Source of the DNA: Pseudescherichia sp031987975
Lineage (GTDB): Bacteria > Pseudomonadota > Gammaproteobacteria > Enterobacterales > Enterobacteriaceae
Length of the DNA stretch: 64,000 nucleotides
Assembly: GCF_031987975.1 (NCBI RefSeq)
Contig: NZ_DALZYX010000008.1
Coordinates: 62,001-126,000, forward strand
Direction: 5' to 3'
Shown here: in pieces, positions 1 through 9,123 of the stretch
How the letters are laid out: every line of letters begins with the position of its first letter
Numbering within the stretch: position 1 is the stretch's first letter
Translations under genes and position numbers: made by a program
The notes under the pieces: generated by a model
Database searches by the model: none
Told to the model about the DNA's origin: nothing
Seen by the model: the letters and a program-made list of their open reading frames with translations, nothing else

Positions 1-336
1 AAGGCCGCACATCGCCGCCAGGATCAGGTTGCGCGCCTCGGCTCCGTAGCGCCCGACGTTGAGCGCCCGCCAGGTTGCGCCCCGCCCTGCCCCACGCAGC
101 AGCGCCGCACCGCGATAGCGCAGCTTCGCCAGCTTGCCCTGCGGCTCGTCCAGCAGCCAGTGGGTTCTCTCCGCCAACCGATAGTGCTGAAATGCCGCGT
201 GGGTATTGCTCAGATCCCCTTTATGCATCGCCACGATTTCAACGTCGTAGCCCATCTCTATAAAGGCGACAATCTGATCCAGCACGAAGGTTTCCGACGA
301 GAGGGGAAACTTCAGCAAAAAGAAACTGACCTTCAT
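1..336 (-). CDS. wcaL: WcaL, colanic acid glycosyltransferase (5' part, cut by window edge)
   Basis: Reading the minus strand from an ATG at 336 gives 112 codons open to the window edge, beginning MKVSFFLLKFPLSSETFVLD, which I recognise as the N-terminus of WcaL. WcaL is a GT4-type glycosyltransferase that adds a sugar late in assembly of the lipid-linked colanic acid repeat unit on the cytoplasmic face of the inner membrane. The ATG overlaps the wcaK stop by four bases (ATGA), the usual sign of translational coupling. It is the most distal operon gene visible; the catalytic C-terminal domain and any wcaM lie outside the window. Confidence 0.9.
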   Translation of the reverse strand, partial: MKVSFFLLKFPLSSETFVLDQIVAFIEMGYDVEIVAMHKGDLSNTHAAFQHYRLAERTHWLLDEPQGKLAKLRYRGAALLRGAGRGATWRALNVGRYGAEARNLILAAMCGL

Positions 337-1610
337 TTACCCTCCCGGACGCGCTTCAGCACCGACTCCACCATCTCCATGCCGTGCTGCCGCTCGTGCG
401 CCACGGCATCGCTGAGACGCTGCTCCAGGGCCGGAAGCTGGCCAAGGGTGTCAGCCACCATCGCCTCCAGCGAGCCGTCCAGCAGGTGACGAATATCGAT
501 CGCCATTTCCGGCATGCCCAGCTGCTGCATAATGCCCGCCGACTTGTGTTCGTAGTTGATAGCGATCGCCGGGGTGCCAAAGTTCATGGAGATAATGGCC
601 GAGTGCAGGCGGGTTCCCACGGTCAGATCGCAGGCGGCAAAGATTTTGCCCATCTCAAGGTCGTTCAGCTCGTCCATCACCACGTGATAGCGCGAAGGAT
701 CGCTGACGTGCTCGCGCAGGTTGAGCGCCACCATGCGATCGTCCTTGTTGTAGCTGTCGATGCCGGTACAGGTCGAGAGAGCCAGCACCTGGTAGCCGGC
801 ATCAATAATGCGGTTCACCACCCCGGCAAAGGCCTGCTCGTAGGCTTTCTGCGTAGTGCCGAGTCGCTTGTCGAAGGGGGCCAGCTCACGCAGGGTAATG
901 GCGACCGTTTTCTCTTTTGCCGCCACGTCGAGCCAGTGGGCGACTGCATAGCCCGGCACAAAGGCCTCGTCGTGATCCACCAGCCAGGCGGTATCCACCC
1001 CCTGCTCGACTTTCGCGGTGGTGATCTGGCTGTGCTCCATCAGCTCAAGGCTGACGCGCTCGCGGAGGATCAGCGCGTCGCAGTGGCCGAAGACGTAGTT
1101 CGCCAGCTGGTTGAACTGGGCGTCCTGGAAGGGACCAACGCTGTGGCCGATCATATAGATCGGTTTTTTCGCCATAAAGGTGCAGAGGGCATGCTCAAAC
1201 TGCGGTACGCCATAGAGATCGACAAAGAATGAGCCGCCCACCTGAATGATGGCGTCGTAGCCTGCCAGCAGGCGGACAAAATCAGTGAAGCCCTGGGCGA
1301 TGGCAATGTTACGCAGCTTGCCGCTGTCGGTGACCCGGGAGAGCAGCACCTGATGCTGGTAGCGGCGGCGCAGGACCTTTTTGACCCGTCCCATCAGCCC
1401 GGCGGCGTTGTTGTGCTGTTTCATCTGGCTATAGAGCGGATCGCCCATCACCGGGCGGTTCAGCAGCCAGGAGGAGCTAACCGGGTAGCGGCTCATTACG
1501 TCCACTTCGGCATCTGGCTCCAGCACGGAAATTGCGTCCAGCAGCCCGCGCAGGATGGCACTGTCGCCACGGTTCCCGCAGGTATGGTTGCCCAGAATCA
1601 ATAGTTTCAT
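333..1610 (-). CDS. wcaK: WcaK, colanic acid polysaccharide pyruvyl transferase
   Basis: This 425-aa protein has the length and sequence of WcaK, a polysaccharide pyruvyl transferase family member. It is thought to add the pyruvate ketal to the terminal galactose of the colanic acid repeat. The N-terminus LLILGNHTCGNRGDSAILRG is typical of the family, and the C-terminal half keeps the family's TRLHSAIISMNFGTP region. It starts 25 bp after wzxC and its stop overlaps the wcaL start by four bases, so it lies within the same transcript. Nothing suggests damage. The family assignment is by recognition; the exact acceptor comes from what is known of E. coli colanic acid. Confidence 0.93.
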   Translation of the reverse strand: MKLLILGNHTCGNRGDSAILRGLLDAISVLEPDAEVDVMSRYPVSSSWLLNRPVMGDPLYSQMKQHNNAAGLMGRVKKVLRRRYQHQVLLSRVTDSGKLRNIAIAQGFTDFVRLLAGYDAIIQVGGSFFVDLYGVPQFEHALCTFMAKKPIYMIGHSVGPFQDAQFNQLANYVFGHCDALILRERVSLELMEHSQITTAKVEQGVDTAWLVDHDEAFVPGYAVAHWLDVAAKEKTVAITLRELAPFDKRLGTTQKAYEQAFAGVVNRIIDAGYQVLALSTCTGIDSYNKDDRMVALNLREHVSDPSRYHVVMDELNDLEMGKIFAACDLTVGTRLHSAIISMNFGTPAIAINYEHKSAGIMQQLGMPEMAIDIRHLLDGSLEAMVADTLGQLPALEQRLSDAVAHERQHGMEMVESVLKRVREGK

Positions 1611-1635
1611 TATGACCTCATTAGACGAAATTAGA

Positions 1636-3114
1636 TTAGCCCGCCCGCAGGAGCGTTCTTAATTTTTCATTGCGGCATAGCTGGCGTTTGATCTCCACCA
1701 CCAGCGCGTTACGCGACAGCGCGAGGGTGACCGCAAACGTCAGCGCCCCGGCGGCGATCTGGACGATCAGCAGGGTCACCAGCGGCAGATGGCCGCTCAA
1801 CGCCAGTCCCAGCCCATAGCTCACCGCCAGCATCGGCAGCGACAGGTAAAACGGTAGCCAGAGACTCAGCACATACTGGCGGTAGCTTGGGCCGAGCACC
1901 GGCCTAATCATGACGAAGTAGCTCAGCACGGTATTGATAATCTGCACCAGCAGGAAGCCCAGGGTAACGCCCAGCGCTCCCGCCAGCTGGCCGCCGATAA
2001 TGATGGCTGGCACAAATAAACAGGTTTTAAAGACGTTGAATTTAAAGCTGATATCAACCCGCGCTTTAGCCATCAGCAGGGAGCCAATCGGGTTCCCCAC
2101 GGCACGCAGCAGGCCGACGATGCACAGCAGCTGCAGGATGGGGATAATGCCGCGCCATTTCTCGCCAAACACCAGCGGGACCATGTTATTGGCGACCACC
2201 ATCAGGCCCAGCAGCACCGGGAAGTTGATGATCCCCACCGCCGACAGCAGCTTGTAGAAGTTCAGCCGCAGCTTTGCCGTATCGTCCTGAATTTTGGCAA
2301 AGGCCGGAAACAGAACGCGGGTGATGATGGGGTTCAGCTTCATCGGCGGCACCACCGCCACGTTGTAGGCGAGGTTATAGCCCCCGGCAACGCTGGCCCC
2401 GAGAATGCGCGCCAGCACCAGCGTGGAGAGGTTAGTGTTGACGTAGTTGATGACGCTGTCCGCCGTCAGCCAGGCCCCGAAGCGCAGGTTGGCGCTGACC
2501 GAGGCAAGGGAGAAGTGCAGGCCCGGACGGTAGATTTTTCGGCCGAAGAAGCTAAACAGCAGGGTGCGCACGACAGTGTTGACCAGGTAGCCCACGATGG
2601 CGGTCATCGCCAGCGGCCAGAACCATGCGCCAACCACCGTCACGCTAAACCCCGCCACGACGGAGAGCGTTTCGATTGCGCCAATTTTGCCGAACTCTAA
2701 CTCTTTTTGCATCAGAGCGCGGAACTGCTGGCCGTGGGGGATCGCCACAAAGGCCAGCGACAACGTTTTGATCAGCGGGGCGATGTCCGGGTTGTGCAGC
2801 ACCCGTGCGAGGGTATCGCTCAGCAGGAACATCGTCACGCAGACCAGCAGCCCCAGCCCGACGTTGAGCCAGTAGAGGGTGGTTAGCTCCAGCTGGCTTA
2901 TCTCTTTGCGCTGGATAATCGAGTTGGCGATGCCGAAATCGGACAGCGTATCGGCGAGGGCGATAATCGTCAGCGCCACGGTCAGCAGACCAAACTGATG
3001 GCTGTCGATAATGCGCGCCAGCCAGGTCATCTGCACCAGCCCGAGGCCAATGATCGTTACGGTGGCCATCGCTGACCACTTGGCCCCGCTCAGGGTTTTC
3101 TCTCTCAGGCTCAC
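1636..3114 (-). CDS. wzxC: WzxC, colanic acid repeat-unit flippase
   Basis: This is a 492-aa polytopic membrane protein of the polysaccharide transporter (MOP/Wzx) superfamily, the same length as E. coli WzxC. It moves the undecaprenyl-diphosphate-linked colanic acid repeat across the inner membrane for polymerisation by WcaD. The start MSLREKTLSGAKWSAMATVT matches the family, followed by about a dozen hydrophobic segments. It follows wcaJ by 11 bp and precedes wcaK by 25 bp on the same strand. No frameshift or truncation is seen. Confidence 0.94.
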   Translation of the reverse strand: MSLREKTLSGAKWSAMATVTIIGLGLVQMTWLARIIDSHQFGLLTVALTIIALADTLSDFGIANSIIQRKEISQLELTTLYWLNVGLGLLVCVTMFLLSDTLARVLHNPDIAPLIKTLSLAFVAIPHGQQFRALMQKELEFGKIGAIETLSVVAGFSVTVVGAWFWPLAMTAIVGYLVNTVVRTLLFSFFGRKIYRPGLHFSLASVSANLRFGAWLTADSVINYVNTNLSTLVLARILGASVAGGYNLAYNVAVVPPMKLNPIITRVLFPAFAKIQDDTAKLRLNFYKLLSAVGIINFPVLLGLMVVANNMVPLVFGEKWRGIIPILQLLCIVGLLRAVGNPIGSLLMAKARVDISFKFNVFKTCLFVPAIIIGGQLAGALGVTLGFLLVQIINTVLSYFVMIRPVLGPSYRQYVLSLWLPFYLSLPMLAVSYGLGLALSGHLPLVTLLIVQIAAGALTFAVTLALSRNALVVEIKRQLCRNEKLRTLLRAG

Positions 3115-3125
3115 AGTGTACTCAC

Positions 3126-4520
3126 TCAGTAGGCCGCTTTGTTAACAAAGCCTTTGAAAATGGTCAGGAAAACGATTTTGATATCGAACCAGAGGCTCCA
3201 TTCGCGAATGTACTCCAGGTCAAATTCGATCCGTTTTTCCATCTTCTCCAGGGTATCGGTCTCCCCGCGCCAGCCGTTGATCTGCGCCCAGCCGGTAATG
3301 CCCGGCTTGACCTTATGGCGCAGCATATAGCCCTGGATCAGCGTCCGGTACTGCTCGTTATGGGCGACGGCGTGCGGGCGGGGACCAACAATCGACATGC
3401 CACCGGTCAGGACGTTAATAAACTGCGGCAGCTCGTCGAGGGAGGTGCGGCGCAGGAAGTTGCCGACGCGGGTGACGCGCGGATCGTTCTGCGTCGCCTG
3501 GGTGACTACGCTGTCGTTCTCCATCACCTTCATGGAGCGGAACTTCCACACCATGATCGGCTTGCCGTCCATGCCGTAGCGGGTCTGACGGAAGATCACC
3601 GGACCCGGCGAGGTGAGCTTCACGGCAGCGGCAATGCTGAGCAGCACCGGGGAGATCATCAGCAGGATCAGCGACGACAGCACGATGTCCTCGACGCGCT
3701 TCAGCACTCGATTCAAGCCGGAGAGCGGCGTGTCGTACAGCGGCACTACCGGAATGCCGTTCATCTCCTCAATGCGCGAGTGGAGAATGTTAAAGGTAAA
3801 GACGTCCGGAATGAGGATCACCGAGCAGGTGGTATCCGCCAGCTCGTTCACCAGCGTTTTAATGCTGGCAGCGTCGTTCATCGACATGGCGATATAGACG
3901 TTATGAATTTTGGCGGCCTTAGCATCCTCAATCAGCTGCTCAATATTGCCCGCCCAGTCCGCCGAGACGCCCTCGGGACGCACGTCGTGATAGACGCCCA
4001 CCACCTCGAAGCCCAGCCACGGCTCGTTACGGAAACTCTCCAGCAGCATCTGGCCCACGGGCAGATCGCCCGCGATGGCGACCCGCCGGGTGTTATACCC
4101 CCGGTTACGCAGCCAGCCTGCACCGAAGCGGATCAGCGAGCGGCAGACTACTAAACCAATGCTGCTCAGTACGTACCAGGCGAGAAACAGCGAGAAGTCG
4201 TCATTAAAATCTGAATTAAAGGCCATCAGGCCGGCGCTGAAGATCAGGCTCAGGGTCCAGTTTTGCAGCAGCAGCACCAGCTCGGTGGAGATTTTTACCC
4301 CGCGCCACGAGCGGTAGAAGTCGGTCATACCGCCAATCATCTGGAAAACCACCAGCGCCATCAGCGCCATCAGCAGATGCAGATAGAAAAAAGGTAAGGC
4401 GTTTGCCTTACAAACCACCCAAAGCCCACCAAACAGGATGGTGATGTCCGAAAATCGCTGCACCATAGAGATTAACGATGCATTCGTTTTGGCTCGCTCG
4501 CGCTTTTTTAAGTTTGTCAT
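3126..4520 (-). CDS. wcaJ: WcaJ, undecaprenyl-phosphate glucose-1-phosphate transferase
   Basis: This 464-aa protein equals E. coli WcaJ in length. It starts colanic acid synthesis by transferring glucose-1-phosphate from UDP-glucose to undecaprenyl phosphate at the inner membrane. Residues 1-145 hold several hydrophobic helices, followed by a Rossmann-like CoA-binding-type middle domain. The C-terminal bacterial sugar transferase domain (about 275-464) has the expected FRQTRYGMDGKPIMVWKFRS, SLDELPQFINVL and SIVGPRPHA motifs. It is separated from manB by 49 bp that contain a perfect hairpin (4541-4560). The enzyme is intact, so the operon should be functional at the initiation step. Confidence 0.95.
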   Translation of the reverse strand: MTNLKKRERAKTNASLISMVQRFSDITILFGGLWVVCKANALPFFYLHLLMALMALVVFQMIGGMTDFYRSWRGVKISTELVLLLQNWTLSLIFSAGLMAFNSDFNDDFSLFLAWYVLSSIGLVVCRSLIRFGAGWLRNRGYNTRRVAIAGDLPVGQMLLESFRNEPWLGFEVVGVYHDVRPEGVSADWAGNIEQLIEDAKAAKIHNVYIAMSMNDAASIKTLVNELADTTCSVILIPDVFTFNILHSRIEEMNGIPVVPLYDTPLSGLNRVLKRVEDIVLSSLILLMISPVLLSIAAAVKLTSPGPVIFRQTRYGMDGKPIMVWKFRSMKVMENDSVVTQATQNDPRVTRVGNFLRRTSLDELPQFINVLTGGMSIVGPRPHAVAHNEQYRTLIQGYMLRHKVKPGITGWAQINGWRGETDTLEKMEKRIEFDLEYIREWSLWFDIKIVFLTIFKGFVNKAAY

Positions 4521-4540
4521 CGTTGTTCCTGTTCATTAAT

Positions 4541-4560
4541 GCCCTCTCCGGAGAGAGGGC
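4541..4560 (-). other. intercistronic hairpin between manB and wcaJ
   Basis: GCCCTCTC and GAGAGGGC form an 8-bp perfect stem around a CGGA tetraloop, inside the 49-bp gap between the manB stop and the wcaJ start. The bases after it on the transcribed strand (ATTAATGAAC) are not a U tract, so it is not a standard terminator. It could be an mRNA-stability or processing element, or a weak attenuator, separating nucleotide-sugar genes from wcaJ-wzxC. The structure is seen; the role is inferred. Confidence 0.45.
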
Positions 4561-4569
4561 TCGCAACGG

Positions 4570-5940
4570 CTATCTGTCGAGCAGCGCCAGAATTTCCCGC
4601 GTCTTCGCCTCCATCAGCGAGGGATCGCCGCACGACTCAACGTTGAGGCGCACCACTGGCTCGGTGTTGGAGGAGCGCAGGTTAAAGCGCCACGATGGGA
4701 AGGCGACGCTGAGGCCGTCGGTACGGTCAATCTCCTGCGCCCCGCTGGCGAAGTGCTGTTCCACGCGGGCAATGGCCTGCGCTGGTTCGCTGAGGGTACG
4801 GTTGATCTCGCCGCTGGCCGGAAACGCCGCCATGCGATCGCGCACCAGCGCCGACAGCGGCTGGCCGGAGAGGCACAACAGCTCGGTGACCAGCAGCCAC
4901 GGGATCATGCCGCTGTCGCAGTAGGCGAAATCACGGAAGTAGTGGTGGGCGCTCATCTCCCCGCCGTAGATCGCATCTTCGGCGCGCATCCGCTCTTTAA
5001 TGAAGGCGTGGCCAGTTTTGGACATCACCGGCGTGCCGCCAGCCTGGGTCACTACGTCCACCGTGTTCCACGAGAGACGCGGGTCATGGATGATCTTCGC
5101 CCCGGGGTGCTTCTCCAGAAACGCCTGGGCCAGCAGGCCAACGATGTAATAGCCCTCGATAAACTGGCCGTCACCGTCGAACAGGAAGCAGCGATCAAAG
5201 TCGCCGTCAAAGGCGATGCCCATATCGGCACCGTGCTCAACTACCGCGTCGCGGGTACTGTCCCGGCACTCCGGCAGCAGCGGGTTAGGAATACCGTTCG
5301 GGAAGTTGCCGTCCGGGGTGTTGTGCACTTTGATAAAGGTCACCGGCACCTTCAGCGCCTGGAAACGCGCCTCAATGGCGTCGATTACTGGCCCTGCCGC
5401 GCCGTTACCGGAGTTGATTACCAGCTTTAACGGCTTGAGATTCGCGATGTCGATATAGCCCAGCAGGTGGTCGATATAGACGTCGCGCAGGTCGATCTGC
5501 TTATAGCTGCCGCGCTTTGCCGGATTAACCGGCGGGAAGTCGTTGGCCTCGGCCAGGCGTTGCACGTCGCGCAGGCCAGTGTCCCCGCTGATTGGGCGCG
5601 CACCCTTGCGTACCAGCTTCATGCCGTTGTAATCCATCGGATTGTGGCTGGCGGTGACTTCGATACCGCCGTCAATGCCGAGATGGAAGGTGGCGAAGTA
5701 GATCTCCTCCGTGCCGCACAGGCCAAGATCGAGCACGTCCACCCCGGCGTCCTGCAATCCCTTCGCCAGCGCCAGCTTCAGCGCCTCGCTGGTCAGGCGC
5801 ACGTCGCCCCCCAGCACAATGGTTTCCGGCTTCAGGTATTCGCCATAGGCGCGGCCAATGCGCCAGGCGATCTCTTCATTCAGCTCCGTACCCAGCCTGC
5901 CGCGAATATCGTAGGCTTTAAAACAGGTTAATTTTTCCAT
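4570..5940 (-). CDS. manB: Phosphomannomutase of the colanic acid cluster
   Basis: This enzyme (ManB, also called CpsG) converts mannose-6-phosphate to mannose-1-phosphate, feeding GDP-mannose and then GDP-fucose synthesis. It has the phosphohexomutase signature EVTASHNPMDYNGMK, with the phosphoserine in TASHNP, and the metal-binding loop DGDFDRC. I chose the ATG at 5940, giving 456 aa as in E. coli, because GGAGG lies five bases upstream; an in-frame ATG four codons earlier has no such site. It lies 54 bp after manC, with a REP element in the gap. Confidence 0.95.
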   Translation of the reverse strand: MEKLTCFKAYDIRGRLGTELNEEIAWRIGRAYGEYLKPETIVLGGDVRLTSEALKLALAKGLQDAGVDVLDLGLCGTEEIYFATFHLGIDGGIEVTASHNPMDYNGMKLVRKGARPISGDTGLRDVQRLAEANDFPPVNPAKRGSYKQIDLRDVYIDHLLGYIDIANLKPLKLVINSGNGAAGPVIDAIEARFQALKVPVTFIKVHNTPDGNFPNGIPNPLLPECRDSTRDAVVEHGADMGIAFDGDFDRCFLFDGDGQFIEGYYIVGLLAQAFLEKHPGAKIIHDPRLSWNTVDVVTQAGGTPVMSKTGHAFIKERMRAEDAIYGGEMSAHHYFRDFAYCDSGMIPWLLVTELLCLSGQPLSALVRDRMAAFPASGEINRTLSEPAQAIARVEQHFASGAQEIDRTDGLSVAFPSWRFNLRSSNTEPVVRLNVESCGDPSLMEAKTREILALLDR

Positions 5941-5950
5941 AATGGCCTCC

Positions 5951-5982
5951 ATAGGCCCGACTGGCGCAGCGCCGCCGGGCAG
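5951..5982. repeat. REP-type palindrome in the manC-manB gap
   Basis: The segment has the REP form: GGCCCG and CGGGC arms with an interrupted centre (GGCGCAGCGCC). It fills the 54 bp between manC and manB, so it is transcribed within the operon. Such elements can block 3'-5' mRNA decay and favour upstream genes; that role here is inferred. Confidence 0.6.
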
Positions 5983-5994
5983 AGTTAATGCGTA

Positions 5995-7431
5995 TTAAAC
6001 TCGCCCGTAGCGGTCTTCAAAGCGCACCACGTCGTCCTCTTCGAGATAGCCGCCGGAGCGCACCTCAATCAAATCCAGCGGGATCTTGCCGGGGTTCTCC
6101 AGGCAGTGGGTCGCGCCGAGGGGAATGTAGACCGACTCGTTCTCGCCGATCAGGCGGATCTCGTCGTTGATGGTCACCTTTGCCGTGCCCGCCACCACAA
6201 TCCAGTGCTCGGCCCGGTGGTGGTGCATCTGTAATGACAGTCCCTCCCCCGGCTTGACGGTGATGCGTTTCACCTGGTAGCGATCGCCGGAGTCGATGGA
6301 GTCATATTTGCCCCATGGACGGTAAACCTCGCGGTGAATATGGTGCTCGTGGCGGCCATCGGCTTTGATCTGCTCAACCACCTTTTTGACGTCCTGCACC
6401 GCGTTGCGGTCGGCGATCAGCACCGCGTCTTTGGTCTGGACGACCACCAGATCCTTGACCCCGACGGTGGTCACCAGCCCGGATTCGGCGTAGACATAGC
6501 TATTTTCGGTTTTGTGGCTGATGACGTCGCCGTGGTGGACGTTTCCCTCCGGCGTATGGGGACTGATCTCCCACAGGGAGGACCAGGAGCCAACGTCGCT
6601 CCAGCCTGCGTCCATCGGGACCACCACCGCATCGGCGGTCTTCTCCATCACCGCGTAGTCCACCGACTCCTCGGGGCAGGCGAGAAAGGCCTCTTCATCA
6701 ACGCGGATAAAGTCGAGATCGGGATCGAGCGTGCGCATGGCGTTTTCACAGGCTTCGAGAATGTCCGGGCGGAAGCGCTTTAACTCTTCGAGATAGCGTC
6801 CGGCACGGAACAGGAACATGCCGCTGTTCCAGTAGTATTCGCCGCTGGCAACATAGGCCTGCGCCGTTTCAAGATTGGGTTTTTCGACAAACTGCGCCAC
6901 TTCGAAGGCCACGGCATCGATCCCGCTCTGGCTCACCTCGCCGCGGCGAATATAGCCGTAGCCGGTCTCCGGCAGATCCGGCACGATGCCGAAGGTCACC
7001 AGCTTGCCGCTTTCGGCATAGGGCATCGCCGCCCGCACCGCGTCACGGAATGCTTCTTCCTGTTGAATCACGTGATCGGCAGCGAGTACCAGCAGAAGCG
7101 GATCCGCCTCCGGGCTGTTGCGCGTCGCCGCCAGTGCCGCGAGGGCGATGGCAGGCGCGGTGTTGCGTCCCGCCGGTTCGAGAATGATGTTTTCGGTTAG
7201 CTTGTTGAGCTGACGCAGCTGCTCAGCAACGATAAAGCGGTGCTCCTCGTTGCAAATAACCACCGGGCTTTCGCACTCGACGCCGTTCAGGCGATTAATC
7301 GTCGCCTGCAGCATCGTCAGCTCGCCCTTCAGGCAGAGAAACTGTTTGGGGTAGAGCACGCGGGAGAGCGGCCACAGGCGGCTACCCGAGCCGCCAGCCA
7401 TGACTACCGGAAAAAGGGTTGTTTGATTCAT
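5995..7431 (-). CDS. manC: Mannose-1-phosphate guanylyltransferase of the colanic acid cluster
   Basis: This 478-aa protein (ManC, also called CpsB) makes GDP-mannose from GTP and mannose-1-phosphate in the cytoplasm. The N-terminal nucleotidyltransferase domain has the GGSGSRLWPLSR motif near residue 12 and FVEKP near residue 160. The last 110 residues form a cupin of the mannose-6-phosphate isomerase type 2 kind (LQMHHHRAEHWIVV), the two-domain layout of the family. Its start is 2 bp after the wcaI stop. Its product is used by Gmd and by GDP-mannose-dependent steps of the cluster. Confidence 0.95.
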   Translation of the reverse strand: MNQTTLFPVVMAGGSGSRLWPLSRVLYPKQFLCLKGELTMLQATINRLNGVECESPVVICNEEHRFIVAEQLRQLNKLTENIILEPAGRNTAPAIALAALAATRNSPEADPLLLVLAADHVIQQEEAFRDAVRAAMPYAESGKLVTFGIVPDLPETGYGYIRRGEVSQSGIDAVAFEVAQFVEKPNLETAQAYVASGEYYWNSGMFLFRAGRYLEELKRFRPDILEACENAMRTLDPDLDFIRVDEEAFLACPEESVDYAVMEKTADAVVVPMDAGWSDVGSWSSLWEISPHTPEGNVHHGDVISHKTENSYVYAESGLVTTVGVKDLVVVQTKDAVLIADRNAVQDVKKVVEQIKADGRHEHHIHREVYRPWGKYDSIDSGDRYQVKRITVKPGEGLSLQMHHHRAEHWIVVAGTAKVTINDEIRLIGENESVYIPLGATHCLENPGKIPLDLIEVRSGGYLEEDDVVRFEDRYGRV

Positions 7432-7433
7432 GA

Positions 7434-8651
7434 TTATCCCTGGATATCGGCAATAAATTGGCTTAACACGCTCTCTTTCTCGAGCGTGCGTTCGGCATAT
7501 TCACGTGCCACCGTGTTATTTTTAGGCAGGGCAAGCGCCTGCTCGATCCCGAGTATCAGCGCATCGACTGACTCCGGCTCCACGCAAACGGCAATGCCCG
7601 GGAACGCCGTGCAGAGCTGCCCCAGCTCGGTATCCGCTTCAGCAGTGATCACCGCGTTACCGCCTACCGCCAGAATGTTGGTTAGCTTGGAGGGCAGCAC
7701 CGCGTCCGCCGCGCCGCGCTTCTGGATCACCAGATGGCAGTCGCCCATCTTCAGGAGGGCGGGCAGCGCCTCGTAGGGCTGTAGCGGGAAGAATTTGATG
7801 TTGTCCAGCCCACGCTCGCGGGCCAGTTTTTCCAGCCGCACCTTGCCGCCGCCATGACCGACAATGACAAACAGCATCGGCTGGGTGCGCAGCCGCTCTG
7901 CGGCCTCAATCACGCTCTCCAGGCCCTGCTTCTCACTGATGTTGCCGGAGTAGAGAACAATTCTTTTGTCATTCGGCAGGCCAAGGGAGGCGCGTAGCTG
8001 GGCAACCTCGCTCTCGCTGACATCACGAAAGCGCGCCACTTCCGACCAGTTGGGGAAGAAGATGACCCGCTCTTCGGCAACGCCCTTCTCCCGGGCTTTG
8101 TTCATCATTGACCGGGAGATGGTGGAGACGTTATCCACCCCAAGCAGGCCGCGGCGCTCAAAGGCGCTGGCCAGCTTCGCCAACTTGCCGCCCTTGCCCG
8201 CCATTCCCAGGCCGAGCATGGCGTCTACCTCATAGTCCTGAATGTGCAGCAGCGTGCGCGCCCCGGAGAGCTTCGCCAGCAGGCGCATCCCCGGCGTACA
8301 GAACAGCGTCGGTACTACGCCGATGATGCGATCCGGCTTCCAGCGGCGCTGGGCCAGCAGCGGAAAGAAGCTGCTCAGGGCAAAGCTGCCGAGGTGAACC
8401 AGACGCTTCAGGGTTGAGAGCTGCTTTGGCACATAGAGCGGACAGCGCCAGACGGTCGCCGCCCCCTCTTCCCGACGGTAGCGCCAGGCCGAGTAGCGTT
8501 CACCCACCTTCCACTCCGGATAGTAGGGCGGCGCGGTGATGACCCGCACGTCATGACCCTGGCGAGCCATCCACTCCACCATCTCGCCGGTGTACTTGCC
8601 GATACCGGTAAGCTCCGGCGAGTAGTTGATGCCGTACACGAGGATCTTCAT
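7434..8651 (-). CDS. wcaI: WcaI, colanic acid glycosyltransferase
   Basis: This 405-aa GT4-family glycosyltransferase closely matches WcaI, thought to add fucose early in repeat-unit assembly. The N-terminal Rossmann half starts with MKILVYGINYSPELTGIGKY, a donor-loop-like pattern of GT-B enzymes. The C-terminal half has the nucleotide-sugar region around VLYSGNISEKQGLESVIEA. The start overlaps the gmm stop by four bases (ATGA) and manC follows 2 bp later. The protein appears complete. Confidence 0.92.
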   Translation of the reverse strand: MKILVYGINYSPELTGIGKYTGEMVEWMARQGHDVRVITAPPYYPEWKVGERYSAWRYRREEGAATVWRCPLYVPKQLSTLKRLVHLGSFALSSFFPLLAQRRWKPDRIIGVVPTLFCTPGMRLLAKLSGARTLLHIQDYEVDAMLGLGMAGKGGKLAKLASAFERRGLLGVDNVSTISRSMMNKAREKGVAEERVIFFPNWSEVARFRDVSESEVAQLRASLGLPNDKRIVLYSGNISEKQGLESVIEAAERLRTQPMLFVIVGHGGGKVRLEKLARERGLDNIKFFPLQPYEALPALLKMGDCHLVIQKRGAADAVLPSKLTNILAVGGNAVITAEADTELGQLCTAFPGIAVCVEPESVDALILGIEQALALPKNNTVAREYAERTLEKESVLSQFIADIQG

Positions 8652-9121
8652 ATGCCAACCGCCTGACGGTCGGCGAGAAAGTACGCCCGGCTGTTATCGT
8701 GTACGTTTTCTTCCGCAATCAGCGCCTCTGGCGTCAGCCAGCGGTAGTCCTCGTGCTGCGCATCCGGCAGGGCCAGGTCCGCCTGGTTTACCTTCAGGCG
8801 GAAGCCGAGCACGATGTAGTGGGTGCTGAAGTCAGTGCCGGAGAAGTTGTCGTCATAGAAGTGCTGCCAGACGCCGTAAAACTCCCCCGCTGCCAGCGGC
8901 AGGCGAATGCCAAGCTCGGCCAGCGTCAGGCGCTCAAACGCCTCCGCCAGCGGCTCATCCTTCTGCACGCGCCCGCCGGGCACAAACCAGAAGCCCTGCG
9001 CCGGGCGGTTGGTCCGCTTGCCCAGCAGAAACTCGCCATTCGCATTCTCGACGATCAAATCGATAGAGATCAGCGGTGTGGCGCGCACCACGGTGGCAAA
9101 ATCTTCCTGACGTAAAAACAT
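8648..9121 (-). CDS. gmm: GDP-mannose mannosyl hydrolase (Nudix)
   Basis: This 157-aa protein (Gmm, also WcaH or NudD) hydrolyses GDP-mannose to GDP and mannose, probably tuning the GDP-mannose/GDP-fucose pool. It carries the atypical Nudix motif of the family: GGRVQKDEPLAEAF followed by LTLAELGI, around residues 50-72, and the WFVPGGR entry. Its start lies 2 bp after fcl and its end overlaps wcaI by four bases. Length is within two residues of the E. coli protein. Confidence 0.94.
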   Translation of the reverse strand: MFLRQEDFATVVRATPLISIDLIVENANGEFLLGKRTNRPAQGFWFVPGGRVQKDEPLAEAFERLTLAELGIRLPLAAGEFYGVWQHFYDDNFSGTDFSTHYIVLGFRLKVNQADLALPDAQHEDYRWLTPEALIAEENVHDNSRAYFLADRQAVGI

Positions 9122-9123
9122 GC

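Noticed and set aside
384..1232. 282-codon plus-strand frame antisense to wcaK
   Set aside because: It mirrors a high-GC gene; the His/Gln/Val-rich translation is a typical antisense shadow.
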